Part shown: piece after piece, positions 28,053-36,575 of the stretch
Numbering within the stretch: position 1 is the stretch's first letter
How the letters are laid out: each line of letters begins with the position of its first letter
DNA from: an uncultured beta proteobacterium
GTDB taxonomy: Bacteria; Pseudomonadota; Gammaproteobacteria; Burkholderiales; Burkholderiaceae_C
Assembly: GCA_903905735.1 (NCBI GenBank)
Contig: CAIVHU010000016.1
Span: forward strand, 1 to 64,000
Length of the DNA stretch: 64,000 nucleotides
Direction: 5' to 3'
Made by a program: the position numbers and the translations under genes
The notes under the pieces: generated by a model
Seen by the model: the letters and a program-made list of their open reading frames with translations, nothing else
Database searches by the model: none
What the model was told of the DNA's origin: nothing

Positions 28053-28505
28053 ATGAAGATCCTCACATCCAAGCCTGGCCTGCTTTCAACGACATGCGCG
28101 TTGATGGTGTACGCATCCGTGGCCCATGCCGCCGCTGGCCTGCCACCCATTCAGCGCATGGGAAGCATCGACTATCTGACCGGCGGCATCGGCCAGACCG
28201 AGTCGACGGCCATCGAACATGCGAGCCACAGTTGGCCGCTGACGCTGGAATTTGCCGTCAAAGACAAAACGCGGGCCGACTTCGTTTCCGGCGTGACTGT
28301 CGAAGTACGCGATGCCGCGCGGCATGTCAACTTCAAAGTCAAATCAGACGGGCCGTTCGTGCTGGCCAAGCTCCAGCCCGGCAGGTATGTGGTTGATGCA
28401 TCTCTGGACGGTAAAACCTTGCATAAAAAGGTTGTCGTCGCGTCCGGCCAACCGGCCAAGGCGGTTTTTGTCTGGCCAACAGGCACAGGAGAAGTCCACT
28501 CGTGA
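28053..28505 (+). CDS. Secreted protein with carboxypeptidase-regulatory-like fold
   Basis: A 150-residue exported protein: signal peptide ending AHA near residue 26, then a short region (PIQRMGSIDYLTGGIGQTES) and a beta-rich domain with GVTVEVRD, KSDGPFVLAKLQPGRYVVDASLDGKTLHKKVVV, the pattern of carboxypeptidase regulatory-like/transthyretin-like folds. No catalytic residues are evident. AAAGGAG precedes the ATG. It may be co-transcribed with the rhomboid gene 72 bases downstream. Confidence 0.7.
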   Translation: MKILTSKPGLLSTTCALMVYASVAHAAAGLPPIQRMGSIDYLTGGIGQTESTAIEHASHSWPLTLEFAVKDKTRADFVSGVTVEVRDAARHVNFKVKSDGPFVLAKLQPGRYVVDASLDGKTLHKKVVVASGQPAKAVFVWPTGTGEVHS

Positions 28506-28576
28506 ATTGACGCCAGTCAAATAGTTCCTGCAAAGTTGCCACCTGCCTATGAAATCCAACAACCAGGAACCTCGCC

Positions 28577-29167
28577 ATGCCACCCCTGACCCAAGCCTTG
28601 ATCATCACCAATGTGGTGGTCTTCCTGCTCCAGCAACTGTTCGGTGGTGCTTTCACCGAGATGTTTGCGCTGTGGCCACTGGGTTCGGGGCTGTTCATGC
28701 CCTGGCAGGTCGTGAGCTACGCTTTTTTGCACGGCAACATCACGCACATCGCCTTCAACATGTTTGGCCTATGGATGTTTGGCCGTGAACTGGAGGACCT
28801 GTGGGGCACGCGTCGTTTTGCCTTGTTTTACGCAGTGAGCGTGCTCGCAGCGGCGGCGTTACAGCTCTTGGTGACGGCATCGCTTGGCATCATGGCACCG
28901 ACCATCGGTGCTTCGGGAGGATTGTTTGGCCTGCTGCTTGGCTTTGCCATGATGTTCCCACAGCGCACCATCGTGCCTCTCATTCCTCCCATACCGATGC
29001 CTGCCTGGCTGTTTGTCAGGCTCTACGGATTGATCGAGCTGACCTTGGGTGTGATCGGCTCCGCCAGTGGCGTTGCTCATTTTGCGCACCTGGGGGGTCT
29101 GTTCGGCGGATGGATGGTGATCCGTTATTGGCGCAACCAGCCGCCTTTTGGCACCAGCAGGCGCTAG
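28577..29167 (+). CDS. Rhomboid family intramembrane serine protease
   Basis: A 196-residue polytopic protease. The motif HGNITHIAFNMFGLWMFG is in segment 2, the catalytic serine is in TIGASGGLFGLLLGFAM, and the catalytic histidine is in FAHLGGLFGGWMVIRYW. It cleaves membrane-embedded substrates within the bilayer. The ORF track also shows a start out of frame at 28549; ATG 28577 is chosen with GGAACC before it. Substrates are unknown. Confidence 0.9.
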   Translation: MPPLTQALIITNVVVFLLQQLFGGAFTEMFALWPLGSGLFMPWQVVSYAFLHGNITHIAFNMFGLWMFGRELEDLWGTRRFALFYAVSVLAAAALQLLVTASLGIMAPTIGASGGLFGLLLGFAMMFPQRTIVPLIPPIPMPAWLFVRLYGLIELTLGVIGSASGVAHFAHLGGLFGGWMVIRYWRNQPPFGTSRR

Positions 29168-29338
29168 TCGATGCGCAGCGGTGGCATGTGTGCGGCCAAT
29201 GGCCCGGTGGCTTTTTACACATCCTTACCAGCTTTGGGTGCCTGCCAGCCATACATCTGTCTACAGTTGAAAGCGCGTCAACGCCGTGTTGAATCGGATT
29301 TGATGATTGGCATAAGTGAAAAAAACAGGAGTGTTTGA

Positions 29339-29896
29339 ATGACAGTGAGGCAAGTGGAAAAAGTCGGCGCAACGAGGTTGCCGTTGCTTGAAATACCGAT
29401 GGTGGAACTGGTTGAGGATGTTTACGCGTCAGCGTCACCTCCAGTGCGCGCCCACATCTTGTCCCTGATGGTTGGCAAGGTTTACCAGATTGCACCGCCA
29501 ACGGAGCGAGGCCTCTTGATCAAACATCTGATGCGGCCGGTGGGTTTGCTTGCCCTGGGCGCCATTGCCAACGGCGTCTTCACGTCGATTCGGTTTCAGG
29601 GTGGCTTCAACAATCTGCAGGCCAAGATGGAGGATCTCCATGCCATCCGGGAGCATGATGTTGTCTCCTTGGCCAATCACGTCCAGCAAGTCAGTGCTCA
29701 GGCGGTGAACGGTCTGGGTGAAATTCTGGTCTCTTCACCGGCGCTGGCTGGTTCCACCGTGGCGATAGTGCTGATCAAAATCCTCATGGATCGGACAAAA
29801 AACCGTCGCAACGATGACTCCCGCATCCGTTCGATGCCGCGCTCGGCGGAGCGGCCATCAAGTTCCCAGGCAAGCAAACCCAGGCAGATCGAGTGA
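29339..29896 (+). CDS. Unknown protein with two hydrophobic stretches
   Basis: A 185-residue protein that I do not recognise. The N-terminal 60 residues are amphipathic (VELVEDVYASASPPVRAHIL), followed by a hydrophobic segment (RPVGLLALGAIANGVFTSI), a middle helix and a second hydrophobic segment (LAGSTVAIVLIKILM), and a basic, Ser-rich tail. It may be a small membrane or membrane-associated protein. AGGAGT lies a few bases before the ATG. No linked gene suggests a role. Confidence 0.65.
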   Translation: MTVRQVEKVGATRLPLLEIPMVELVEDVYASASPPVRAHILSLMVGKVYQIAPPTERGLLIKHLMRPVGLLALGAIANGVFTSIRFQGGFNNLQAKMEDLHAIREHDVVSLANHVQQVSAQAVNGLGEILVSSPALAGSTVAIVLIKILMDRTKNRRNDDSRIRSMPRSAERPSSSQASKPRQIE

Positions 29897-30062
29897 AAGC
29901 ATCGCGCGGCAATCGCAAGGTGAAAGGGATGCCGGGCATGCGTGCCATTAAGGCTCGGTTAAGAACAGTCAGGCACCATTGGCTTCATGGTTGATAGCCG
30001 GATCAGGTGTTTGAGCACCGACCTATTGGCCCCTTTTTAAAGCACTAACAGGAGAAATCATT

Positions 30063-30587
30063 ATGCGTATCAGCACCAAAGGCCGTTTTGCCGTCACCGC
30101 GATGATTGACATTGCCCTGCGTGATAAGTTTGGACCCGTGCCGCTTTCAGAAATAGGTTCGCGCCACCAGATATCCTTGTCGTATCTTGAGCAGATATTC
30201 AGTTTGTTGCGCCATTGTGGACTGGTCAACAGCAGTCGCGGCCCCGGTGGTGGCTATGCGCTCAGTCGGTCGATGCAGGGCATCACGGTCGCTGACATCA
30301 TCCACGCTGTTGAGAATGAACCATCGACCACCAAGCAGCAAGACGTCGAAAAGGCTCATGATATGGCGCAAGACCTGTGGGAAGCCATGAACACCAACCT
30401 GGTTGACTTCATGCGCTCGGTGACCTTGATGAGTCTGGTGCTGGAGCAACTGGCCAAGGGCGTCAAGATTGAGCAAAGAACCTCAGCCAACAGCGGCGTG
30501 TTCAAAAAACCGGCGCAGCAGCCGGTTCGCTCCAACGTCCCCAACTCGGTGTTTGCTCTCGGCAAGTCGATACTGGCAGGAAGCTGA
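30063..30587 (+). CDS. Rrf2/IscR-like regulator without cluster cysteines
   Basis: A 174-residue Rrf2-family winged-helix protein. The DNA-binding half is very close to IscR (MRISTKGRFAVTAMIDIALR, LSYLEQIFSLLRHCGLVNSSRGPGGGYALS). IscR normally binds [2Fe-2S] through three cysteines near residues 92-104; here that stretch reads STTKQQDVEKAHDMAQ with none, and the whole protein has a single Cys. It therefore cannot bind a cluster in the IscR way. It is not near an isc operon. AGGAG precedes ATG. It converges on a Bcr/CflA gene. Confidence 0.88.
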   Translation: MRISTKGRFAVTAMIDIALRDKFGPVPLSEIGSRHQISLSYLEQIFSLLRHCGLVNSSRGPGGGYALSRSMQGITVADIIHAVENEPSTTKQQDVEKAHDMAQDLWEAMNTNLVDFMRSVTLMSLVLEQLAKGVKIEQRTSANSGVFKKPAQQPVRSNVPNSVFALGKSILAGS

Positions 30588-30629
30588 TTCCAGGTCTGGT
30601 GTCTGGCCACCGTGCAGCGGCCGTCAGCA

Positions 30630-31835
30630 TCAGCCGTGGTTTTGCACCAGCGTCCAGGCTGACAGCGCAATCAGCGCGCTCCAGAACCACACGCCCAGGG
30701 TCAGCGGCAGCACGGTGCCGTCCATGTGACCACCCAGCCAGGCGCCCACGGCGAAGGCACTGACCATCATCAGAAAACCGTTCACCGCTGATGCGGCTCC
30801 GGCTGCGTTAGGAAATGGTCCGACCGCGCCGCTTTGACCGCAGGGCTGATGGATGCCGTGGCCGACCATGAAGATCAGCTGCGGCAGCATGATGGTCCAG
30901 ACGCTGATCCAGCCAGAAAGCGTCAGTATCGCCATCAGCGTGCCACCGGTCAGGGACAGCCCACCGGCCATGCCCACTGCGCGGCGCACGCCAAAGCGTG
31001 GCAACCAGTGGCGGCAGATGAAGGTGCCGCCGATGTAGGCCAGCGAGTTCACAAACATCACCAGCCCATACTGCGTTTTGCTCAAACCCAGCACGCCGGT
31101 GAAAACAAAAGAGGATGACGCCAGAAAGGTGAACAGGCCGCTGTACGAAGCCACCGTCAGCGCGGAAAACGCCCGAAAAGTGGGGTTGCGCAAGATCATG
31201 CGCCAGGTGGCCGCCAGGGTGACGATCTGCAGTGCCTGCGGGTTTTTATGTTGTACGGTTTCTTCAAAGCGCAGCGCCACCACGGCCAGTGTGATGGCGG
31301 CAAACACCCCCAGCGCCAGCAGCGCAAAGCGCCAGTTCAGCGCTTCGGTCAGCAGCCCGCCGGTAGGCGCGCTCAGGCAGGCAATCACACCCAGCCCGCT
31401 CAGGCCTTTGCTCATCACGCGCGCACCTTGCGTGGGTGAGTACAGGTCACGCACGATGGCGCGCGCACACATCACGCCAGCGCCCATGGCCGCGCCCTGC
31501 ACGGTACGCCAGACGATCAGCCAGGCCATGCTGGGTGCCAGGCTGCTGGCAATGGAGGCCAGCACGTAGGCAGCCATCCCCGTCAGCAGAATCGGCCGGC
31601 GGCCATACTTGTCAGACAGCGGCCCCCACACCAGTTGTGAGCTGCCAAAGGCCAGCAGCAGGGCGGTCAGCGTCAGTTGCGCCTGCGCCATCGGTGCGGA
31701 CAATTGAGCGGTCAGTACCGGCAGCGCGGGCAGATACAGATCGGTGGTGACGGGCTGCAGGCCCAGCAGCAAAGACAGCAGCAGGACGATCACACCAGGC
31801 GGCATGGAGGACGAATGGGTGGCGTTGGCGGGCAT
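30630..31835 (-). CDS. Bcr/CflA family drug efflux MFS transporter
   Basis: A 401-residue MFS protein with twelve hydrophobic segments. The family block TTDLYLPALPVLTAQL in segment 1 and LVWGPLSDKYGRRPILLTG (loop 2-3 motif) identify the Bcr/CflA group, proton-driven exporters of drugs such as bicyclomycin or of natural metabolites. Substrate unknown. No linked repressor is obvious; the IscR-like gene is convergent with it. Confidence 0.9.
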   Translation of the reverse strand: MPANATHSSSMPPGVIVLLLSLLLGLQPVTTDLYLPALPVLTAQLSAPMAQAQLTLTALLLAFGSSQLVWGPLSDKYGRRPILLTGMAAYVLASIASSLAPSMAWLIVWRTVQGAAMGAGVMCARAIVRDLYSPTQGARVMSKGLSGLGVIACLSAPTGGLLTEALNWRFALLALGVFAAITLAVVALRFEETVQHKNPQALQIVTLAATWRMILRNPTFRAFSALTVASYSGLFTFLASSSFVFTGVLGLSKTQYGLVMFVNSLAYIGGTFICRHWLPRFGVRRAVGMAGGLSLTGGTLMAILTLSGWISVWTIMLPQLIFMVGHGIHQPCGQSGAVGPFPNAAGAASAVNGFLMMVSAFAVGAWLGGHMDGTVLPLTLGVWFWSALIALSAWTLVQNHG

Positions 31836-31939
31836 GGTTTTGAGCGTAGCAGATCAGGCCTTGGCCGCCGAGCGCTTTGAACGACGCATGTGCGAAGATG
31901 TCCGCTGGTTTGAACTGATTTTTTTGGAGAGGTCCTCAC

Positions 31940-32326
31940 ATGGCAATTGGTTGGCTCTCGGTGTTGAAAATGGTGCCCTGGGGCGATGTGATCGAAACCG
32001 CGCCCAAGGTGGCGGGGGGGGCGAAAAAGCTCTGGAGTTCAGTTGGCAAGAAGCCGGCCGCAGCGGCCGCTGCACCGGTCGGGGCTGCTGCTGTGTCTGA
32101 GGCAGAAGCCCCATTGACGGCGCTGCAGGCGCAGGTGCTGCAGCTTCAGGTGGAGGTGGCTGATTTGCACCAACAGATGCTCGAATCCAGTGCGCTGATT
32201 GGCTCGCTGGCCGAGCAAAACACCCAGCTCATTGCCCGTGTGGAGGTCAACCGCAAGCGCGTGCTGGCATTGGCCGCTGCCTTGGTGGTGCTGGCAGTGG
32301 TGGTGGCGATCAAACTATTTCGATAG
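31940..32326 (+). CDS. Small coiled-coil membrane-anchored protein, unknown
   Basis: A 128-residue protein I cannot name. An N-terminal amphipathic region (MAIGWLSVLKMVPWGDVIE) is followed by a Lys- and Ala-rich linker, a heptad-like coiled coil (LQAQVLQLQVEVADLHQQML to EVNRKRV) and a C-terminal membrane segment (LALAAALVVLAVVVAIKLF). This suggests a tail-anchored inner-membrane scaffold. The TAG stop codon belongs to a palindromic element. It is 105 bases from the divergent Bcr/CflA gene. Confidence 0.7.
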   Translation: MAIGWLSVLKMVPWGDVIETAPKVAGGAKKLWSSVGKKPAAAAAAPVGAAAVSEAEAPLTALQAQVLQLQVEVADLHQQMLESSALIGSLAEQNTQLIARVEVNRKRVLALAAALVVLAVVVAIKLFR

Positions 32327-32365
32327 CTGCCAGCCCTTGATGGACAAGGGCTGGATGGGAATTTG
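32315..32365. repeat. Palindromic element copy 5 (supplies a stop codon)
   Basis: actatttcgatagctgccagccctt, loop, then caagggctggatgggaattt. A perfect 10-bp stem (CCAGCCCTTG/CAAGGGCTGG, loop atgga) is visible. The TAG of gatagctg is the stop codon of the coiled-coil gene. The element sits between that gene and the convergent dsbA and is terminator-like. Confidence 0.88.
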
Positions 32366-32507
32366 TTGGTGACGCAGGCTTGGTGGGATGGTGGCAACCG
32401 TTACCCTTGAATCGCACGCGTTGGCATCGTTGCCTCAAGAATTCCGACCCAGTCCATAGGGGTCATCTCCGCGCAACCTCTGCCGACGGCAGCAGACCCA
32501 GATGCTC

Positions 32508-33140
32508 TCAGCGCTGCGTTCTGGCCTTTTGGATCAGGGCATCAACGACATTGAGCGCTTGAGTCTCACCTTTGGCCATTTCAGGGGAGGTGACATAGCT
32601 GCCATTGACTGCCAGCGACGGCACACCTTCAATCTGGTAGCCCTTGGTTTGCTGGTTCGCAGTCCGGACTTTTGAATCCACTGAAAAGGCCTTCAACTCC
32701 GCCGTGAGCTTGGTCTTGTCAACGCCAATCGCTGTTGCCAACGTCGCAATGTCGGCATCGCTGCCAAATCGCAAATGCTGTTCATGAAAGGCCTTGAAAA
32801 CCTTGGGCTGAATGTCATTGGAAACCCCCATCGCCTCCAAGGCATAAAAGAGCCTTTGAAAAGGCACGTGCCCATCCTGCCAGGCCACTGGAATTCGCCT
32901 GAAGGTCACATCCCTCGGCAAAGTCTTGACCCAGGCCTCCAATTTGGGCTCGAAGGCGTTGCAGTGCGGGCACCAATAGCCAAAGAACTCGATCACTTCG
33001 ATTTTGCCGGGAACAGCAACAGGCATGGGTGGCTTTAATAGCGCGTAATCCTGACCCTCAACCAATTGCGTCGCTGCGTGCACCAAGGTGGTAGCGAATG
33101 GGGTCAGTGCCATTGTGATGGCGAAGTTGCGACGATTCAT
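32508..33140 (-). CDS. dsbA: Thiol:disulfide interchange protein DsbA
   Basis: A 210-residue periplasmic oxidoreductase with a signal peptide (LTPFATTLVHAAT), the thioredoxin-fold active site FFGYWCPHCNAFEPKL and the cis-proline region IEGVPSLAVNGSYV. It inserts disulfide bonds in exported proteins and is reoxidised by DsbB, which is not in this window. ATG 33140 fits the family start MNRRNF. Confidence 0.93.
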   Translation of the reverse strand: MNRRNFAITMALTPFATTLVHAATQLVEGQDYALLKPPMPVAVPGKIEVIEFFGYWCPHCNAFEPKLEAWVKTLPRDVTFRRIPVAWQDGHVPFQRLFYALEAMGVSNDIQPKVFKAFHEQHLRFGSDADIATLATAIGVDKTKLTAELKAFSVDSKVRTANQQTKGYQIEGVPSLAVNGSYVTSPEMAKGETQALNVVDALIQKARTQR

Positions 33141-33252
33141 GGGGTGCCTTTTGCAAAAAAAGAAGATGAGATCTGGAAAAGTTCAAAGAGTTCCCTGGCG
33201 ATCCTGGTTTCACTAGCAGGAACTGCCAAACGCTGGTTAGCGTCTTGACTGA

Positions 33253-34083
33253 TCACCCAAAGGTAAATGCCGACAATGTGGTTTCCATCACGCGGTCCGA
33301 GAACACTTTGCGACCAGCGTCATTGCCTGCAGCACCGGCCACGGTCATCAGCGGTATCAGGTGTTCTTCAGCGCGGGGTGGATGGCACTGCCGGGCGCCG
33401 GGTGCCTGCTCCCAGTTCGCCAGCAAGCGATCACGCACTTGTGGGCTCGACTCGACGGCTTGGGTCAACCAGTCGTCGAAGGCATCGGACACCGGGCCAA
33501 ATTGCGGGTTGCCATAGGCACGCATGTTGTGAAAACTCATGCCGCTGCCGATGATCAGCACATCCTGATCACGCAATGCCTGCAGCGCGCGACCAGCCTC
33601 CAGATGCCGCACCGGGTCCAGCGAGTTATGCAGCGACAGTTGCACCACCGGCAATTTGGCATCAGGAAAGATCAGTTTGAGCGGAATGAACATGCCGTGA
33701 TCAAAACCACGTTCTGGGTTTGAGGCGCTGGCAATACCTGCAGCGGTGAGCGTCGTCACGATTTGGTTCGCCAAAGTCGGGTCGCCAGCAGCGGGGTACG
33801 TCAGTTCATAAGTGTGGGGCGGGAAGCCATAGTAGTCATAGATGAGTTCCGGCTGTGCGCCGCTGGTCACAGTGAATAGGGGCTCCAGCCAGTGCGCTGA
33901 CACCATCACAATGGCTTGGGGTGTGCGCGGTAGTGTTGATGCAACGTTTTTCAGGAAATCCGCCATACGATTCCACGCGTCCGGTGGGCTCCACTCCATG
34001 AAGAAACAGGGGCCACCGCCATGAGGGATGAACCAGGTCGGCATGCGTGCCCTGGCATTGGCGTTTGCTGGTGCATTTGACAT
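33253..34083 (-). CDS. DODA-type extradiol dioxygenase
   Basis: A 276-residue class III extradiol ring-cleavage dioxygenase of the DODA/YgiD type. Metal-binding and active residues are seen in FIPHGGGPCFFMEW, MVSAHWLEPLF, GFDHGMFIPLKLIFP and GSGMSFHNM. Relatives cleave catechols or DOPA. The start ATG 34083 (MSNAPANANAR) is chosen over the ORF-track extension. It is last in a same-strand group with DoxX and a reductase. Confidence 0.85.
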   Translation of the reverse strand: MSNAPANANARARMPTWFIPHGGGPCFFMEWSPPDAWNRMADFLKNVASTLPRTPQAIVMVSAHWLEPLFTVTSGAQPELIYDYYGFPPHTYELTYPAAGDPTLANQIVTTLTAAGIASASNPERGFDHGMFIPLKLIFPDAKLPVVQLSLHNSLDPVRHLEAGRALQALRDQDVLIIGSGMSFHNMRAYGNPQFGPVSDAFDDWLTQAVESSPQVRDRLLANWEQAPGARQCHPPRAEEHLIPLMTVAGAAGNDAGRKVFSDRVMETTLSAFTFG

Positions 34084-34244
34084 GGTTTTACTTCTTTCAA
34101 AAGAATGATTTGGCTTTGGGTCGGCGCGATTGTGCAGTTTTGCCCCATCCTGATGACTGCTGGCGACCCAAGACCTGCTTGACGATGGGCAGACCGCCGA
34201 TGTCAATTGGGGTCAGACCGCTCGGGTGGTGGTCAAACTGAGCA

Positions 34245-34694
34245 TCATCCTGCTGCGAAACCACCCATGTTGCGAACCGTCGATCGGTCCTCTTGACGCG
34301 CATCCAGGCTCCAGGCGCCTGCGCCGTTGGCGGCCAGTGCCAGCAAGCCACCCACCACCGCGATGTTCTTGAAGAACAGCAGTTGTGTGACGAAGGCCTG
34401 GTCGGCGGGCACAGCCCAATAAGCGTGGAAGAAGAACGACGCCACCAGCGTGAATACCGCCAGAACAAGCGCCGCAATGCGCGTTCCAAAGCCTGCGAGC
34501 AGCGCCAGACTCCCCAGCACTTCAACGCTCAGGGCCAGGATGGCACCCAGAGTGGGAAGCGGCAAACCAACCGATGAGATGTAGCCAACGGTGCCGGCGA
34601 AACCCGTGATCTTGCCAATGCCGGCTGGCAGAAAAAAGACAACAAACAGCAAACGGGAAACCAGGGCAAAGCTGTTTTGAAAAGACTTGGACAT
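34245..34694 (-). CDS. DoxX family membrane protein
   Basis: A 149-residue protein with four hydrophobic segments and the DoxX pattern (LVSRLLFVVFFLPAGIGKITGF, TLGAILALSVEVLGSLALLAGFGTRIAALVLA, FFFHAYW, FFKNIAVVGGLLALAANG). DoxX-like proteins take part in redox and thiol stress at the membrane; the exact reaction is unclear. ATG 34694 is chosen; TTG 34712 would add six residues. Confidence 0.88.
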   Translation of the reverse strand: MSKSFQNSFALVSRLLFVVFFLPAGIGKITGFAGTVGYISSVGLPLPTLGAILALSVEVLGSLALLAGFGTRIAALVLAVFTLVASFFFHAYWAVPADQAFVTQLLFFKNIAVVGGLLALAANGAGAWSLDARQEDRSTVRNMGGFAAG

Positions 34695-34773
34695 GATGAT
34701 GGCTTTCTTCAATGGGGGTTAACAGACATACTTGACTGGAGGGCTGAGGCAACTCCCTCCAAGGGTGTGAGAA

Positions 34774-35406
34774 TCAGGCGCGCTTGATCCATGTGGGGGC
34801 AATGGAAGTACCCAACCCAGCGCCATAGCCCAGGTAAATGTTCAGGCCAGCCAGAGGTTCCAGATAACGGGCGTTTTTCAAGCCGCCCGCATCCACGGTG
34901 GTAAAACCCATGCTCTGCGCCAATGCAGTGACTGTCTGCTTGGCGGGTTCACTGTCACTGGCGAGAAATACCGTGACGGCCTGGCCGCCACCGAAGTCCG
35001 CACCTTCAGCCAACACTTGCGCAAAGACCGTGTTGAACGCCTTGACCACGAGCGCTCCAGGATCAGCTTTGGCAATTTCTTCGCTTGCAGATGTGTTGTG
35101 TCCCAGGGTCAGGCTCATGTAGTCGGCACTCAACGGGTTGGTGATGTCCACCACCACTTTGCCCAGCAGGTTGCCCACCGATTGCAGCGCAGCCACGGCG
35201 TCGCCATAACCCGTGGCCAAAATCACCACGTCCTGACCTTGCGCAGCACCTGCGGCAGTAACGGCTTTCACGTTGGCATAAGGCGCGGCCACCGCGGCGG
35301 CCTTGGCAGCGTCGCGAGCCGTCACACTCACGCTGTGGCCAGCAGCACTGAGTTGTTTGACAAATCCGGAGCCCATGTTGCCGGCACCAATCACGAGAAC
35401 TTTCAT
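34774..35406 (-). CDS. NADP-binding reductase, F420-dependent reductase family
   Basis: A 210-residue Rossmann protein of the NADP oxidoreductase coenzyme F420-dependent family, with the dinucleotide motif VIGAGNMGSGFVKQL and VVKAFNTVFAQVL and AGGLKNARYLEPLAGLNI. Bacterial members without F420 probably use NADP and an unknown ketone, aldehyde or flavin-like partner. ATG 35406 follows AAGGAAAACGT. It is the first gene of the DoxX-DODA group and is divergent from a LysR regulator. Confidence 0.85.
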   Translation of the reverse strand: MKVLVIGAGNMGSGFVKQLSAAGHSVSVTARDAAKAAAVAAPYANVKAVTAAGAAQGQDVVILATGYGDAVAALQSVGNLLGKVVVDITNPLSADYMSLTLGHNTSASEEIAKADPGALVVKAFNTVFAQVLAEGADFGGGQAVTVFLASDSEPAKQTVTALAQSMGFTTVDAGGLKNARYLEPLAGLNIYLGYGAGLGTSIAPTWIKRA

Positions 35407-35543
35407 ACGTTTTCCTTTCAGGGGGTTGATGGGTCTTGTCAACAAACTGTTGCTTGTGATCAAGGCATGGATGAACTGTATTTGTTTCTTTTGATAAGAT
35501 AAATATGGTTTAATGTAATGAACAGTTCCTGAAAGAGGGATAA

Positions 35544-36446
35544 ATGGACAAATTCCTGGAAATGCAGACCTTCACTGCCGTCGTGGATGCTGGCAGTTTT
35601 GTCCGCGCGGCGGAGTCGTTGGAGATGTCCAAGGCCGCTGTGTCGCGATATGTGGCGGACCTGGAGGATCGTTTGGGCGTTCGCCTGCTGCACCGGACCA
35701 CCCGAAAGCTCTCGCTTACCGAGGAGGGGCGCGCTTTCCACCTGCGGTGCAAGGAACTGCTGGGCGAGCTGGAAGAGGCAGAAACCGAGATCACGGCCCA
35801 ATCGGCACAGGCCATCGGTCTGCTGAAGATCAACGTTCCGTACAGTTTTGGCATCTTGCACCTGGCACCCCTGTGGTCCGAGTTCATGGCCCAGAACCCC
35901 CAAGTCACGCTGGATGTCACCCTCTCGGACCGGGTGGTGGACCTGGTGGAAGAGGGTTACGACCTGGCGGTGCGAATTGGGAGTCTGGCCAACTCTTCGC
36001 TGATCAGCAGAAAACTGGCTTCACACCGCATGGTGCTGTGTGCCTCCCCGACATATCTCAAGCGCCGTGGCTACCCAAAACATCCCAGCGATCTGGTGGA
36101 TCACACGGTGCTGGCCTATAGCCTACTGTCTACGGGCGATAACTGGGAGCTGGATGGACCTGAGGGGAAAGTGCATGTGTTGGTCCGGCCTGTTTTGCAT
36201 ACCAACAGCGGTGACACGTGCCTGGCCGGCGCGCTCAAGCACCAGGGGGTCATCTTGCAGCCCTCATTTCTGGTCGACGATGATTTGCGCACTGGTGCCC
36301 TAGTGGAATTGATGCCGCAGTACCGCTCGCCAGATTTTGGCATCTACGCGGTTTACCCGAGTCGGCAATATGTATCGGCCAAGGTGCGCCTGCTGATCGA
36401 CTTCTTGGTGAAGGCGCTTGAAAACGCCAAATGGTCTGTGAGCTAG
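35544..36446 (+). CDS. LysR family transcriptional regulator
   Basis: A 300-residue LysR regulator. The winged helix is MQTFTAVVDAGSFVRAAESLEMSKAAVSRYVADLEDRLGVRLLHRTTRKLSLTEEG, and the effector domain covers about residues 90-295. It is divergent from the NADP-binding reductase gene across 137 bases of AT-rich sequence, the standard layout for control of the adjacent divergent operon. It probably responds to an electrophile or quinone, but the ligand is unknown. Confidence 0.95.
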   Translation: MDKFLEMQTFTAVVDAGSFVRAAESLEMSKAAVSRYVADLEDRLGVRLLHRTTRKLSLTEEGRAFHLRCKELLGELEEAETEITAQSAQAIGLLKINVPYSFGILHLAPLWSEFMAQNPQVTLDVTLSDRVVDLVEEGYDLAVRIGSLANSSLISRKLASHRMVLCASPTYLKRRGYPKHPSDLVDHTVLAYSLLSTGDNWELDGPEGKVHVLVRPVLHTNSGDTCLAGALKHQGVILQPSFLVDDDLRTGALVELMPQYRSPDFGIYAVYPSRQYVSAKVRLLIDFLVKALENAKWSVS

Positions 36447-36575
36447 GCGCTGGTCGAGCCGGGGAATATCAACCCCGCCGCCTGCCTGTGCGAGGCAAAC
36501 CAGCCGCTCAAATAACTACACTCCTTGCAGCTGCCAGCCCCAATTGCAAAAAAGTCTGAAACCCTGCCTTTGACG

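Noticed and set aside
36515-36550. gcagctgccagccccaattgc before recC, element-like half
   Set aside because: Only about eleven bases resemble the element, with no second arm; too weak to count.
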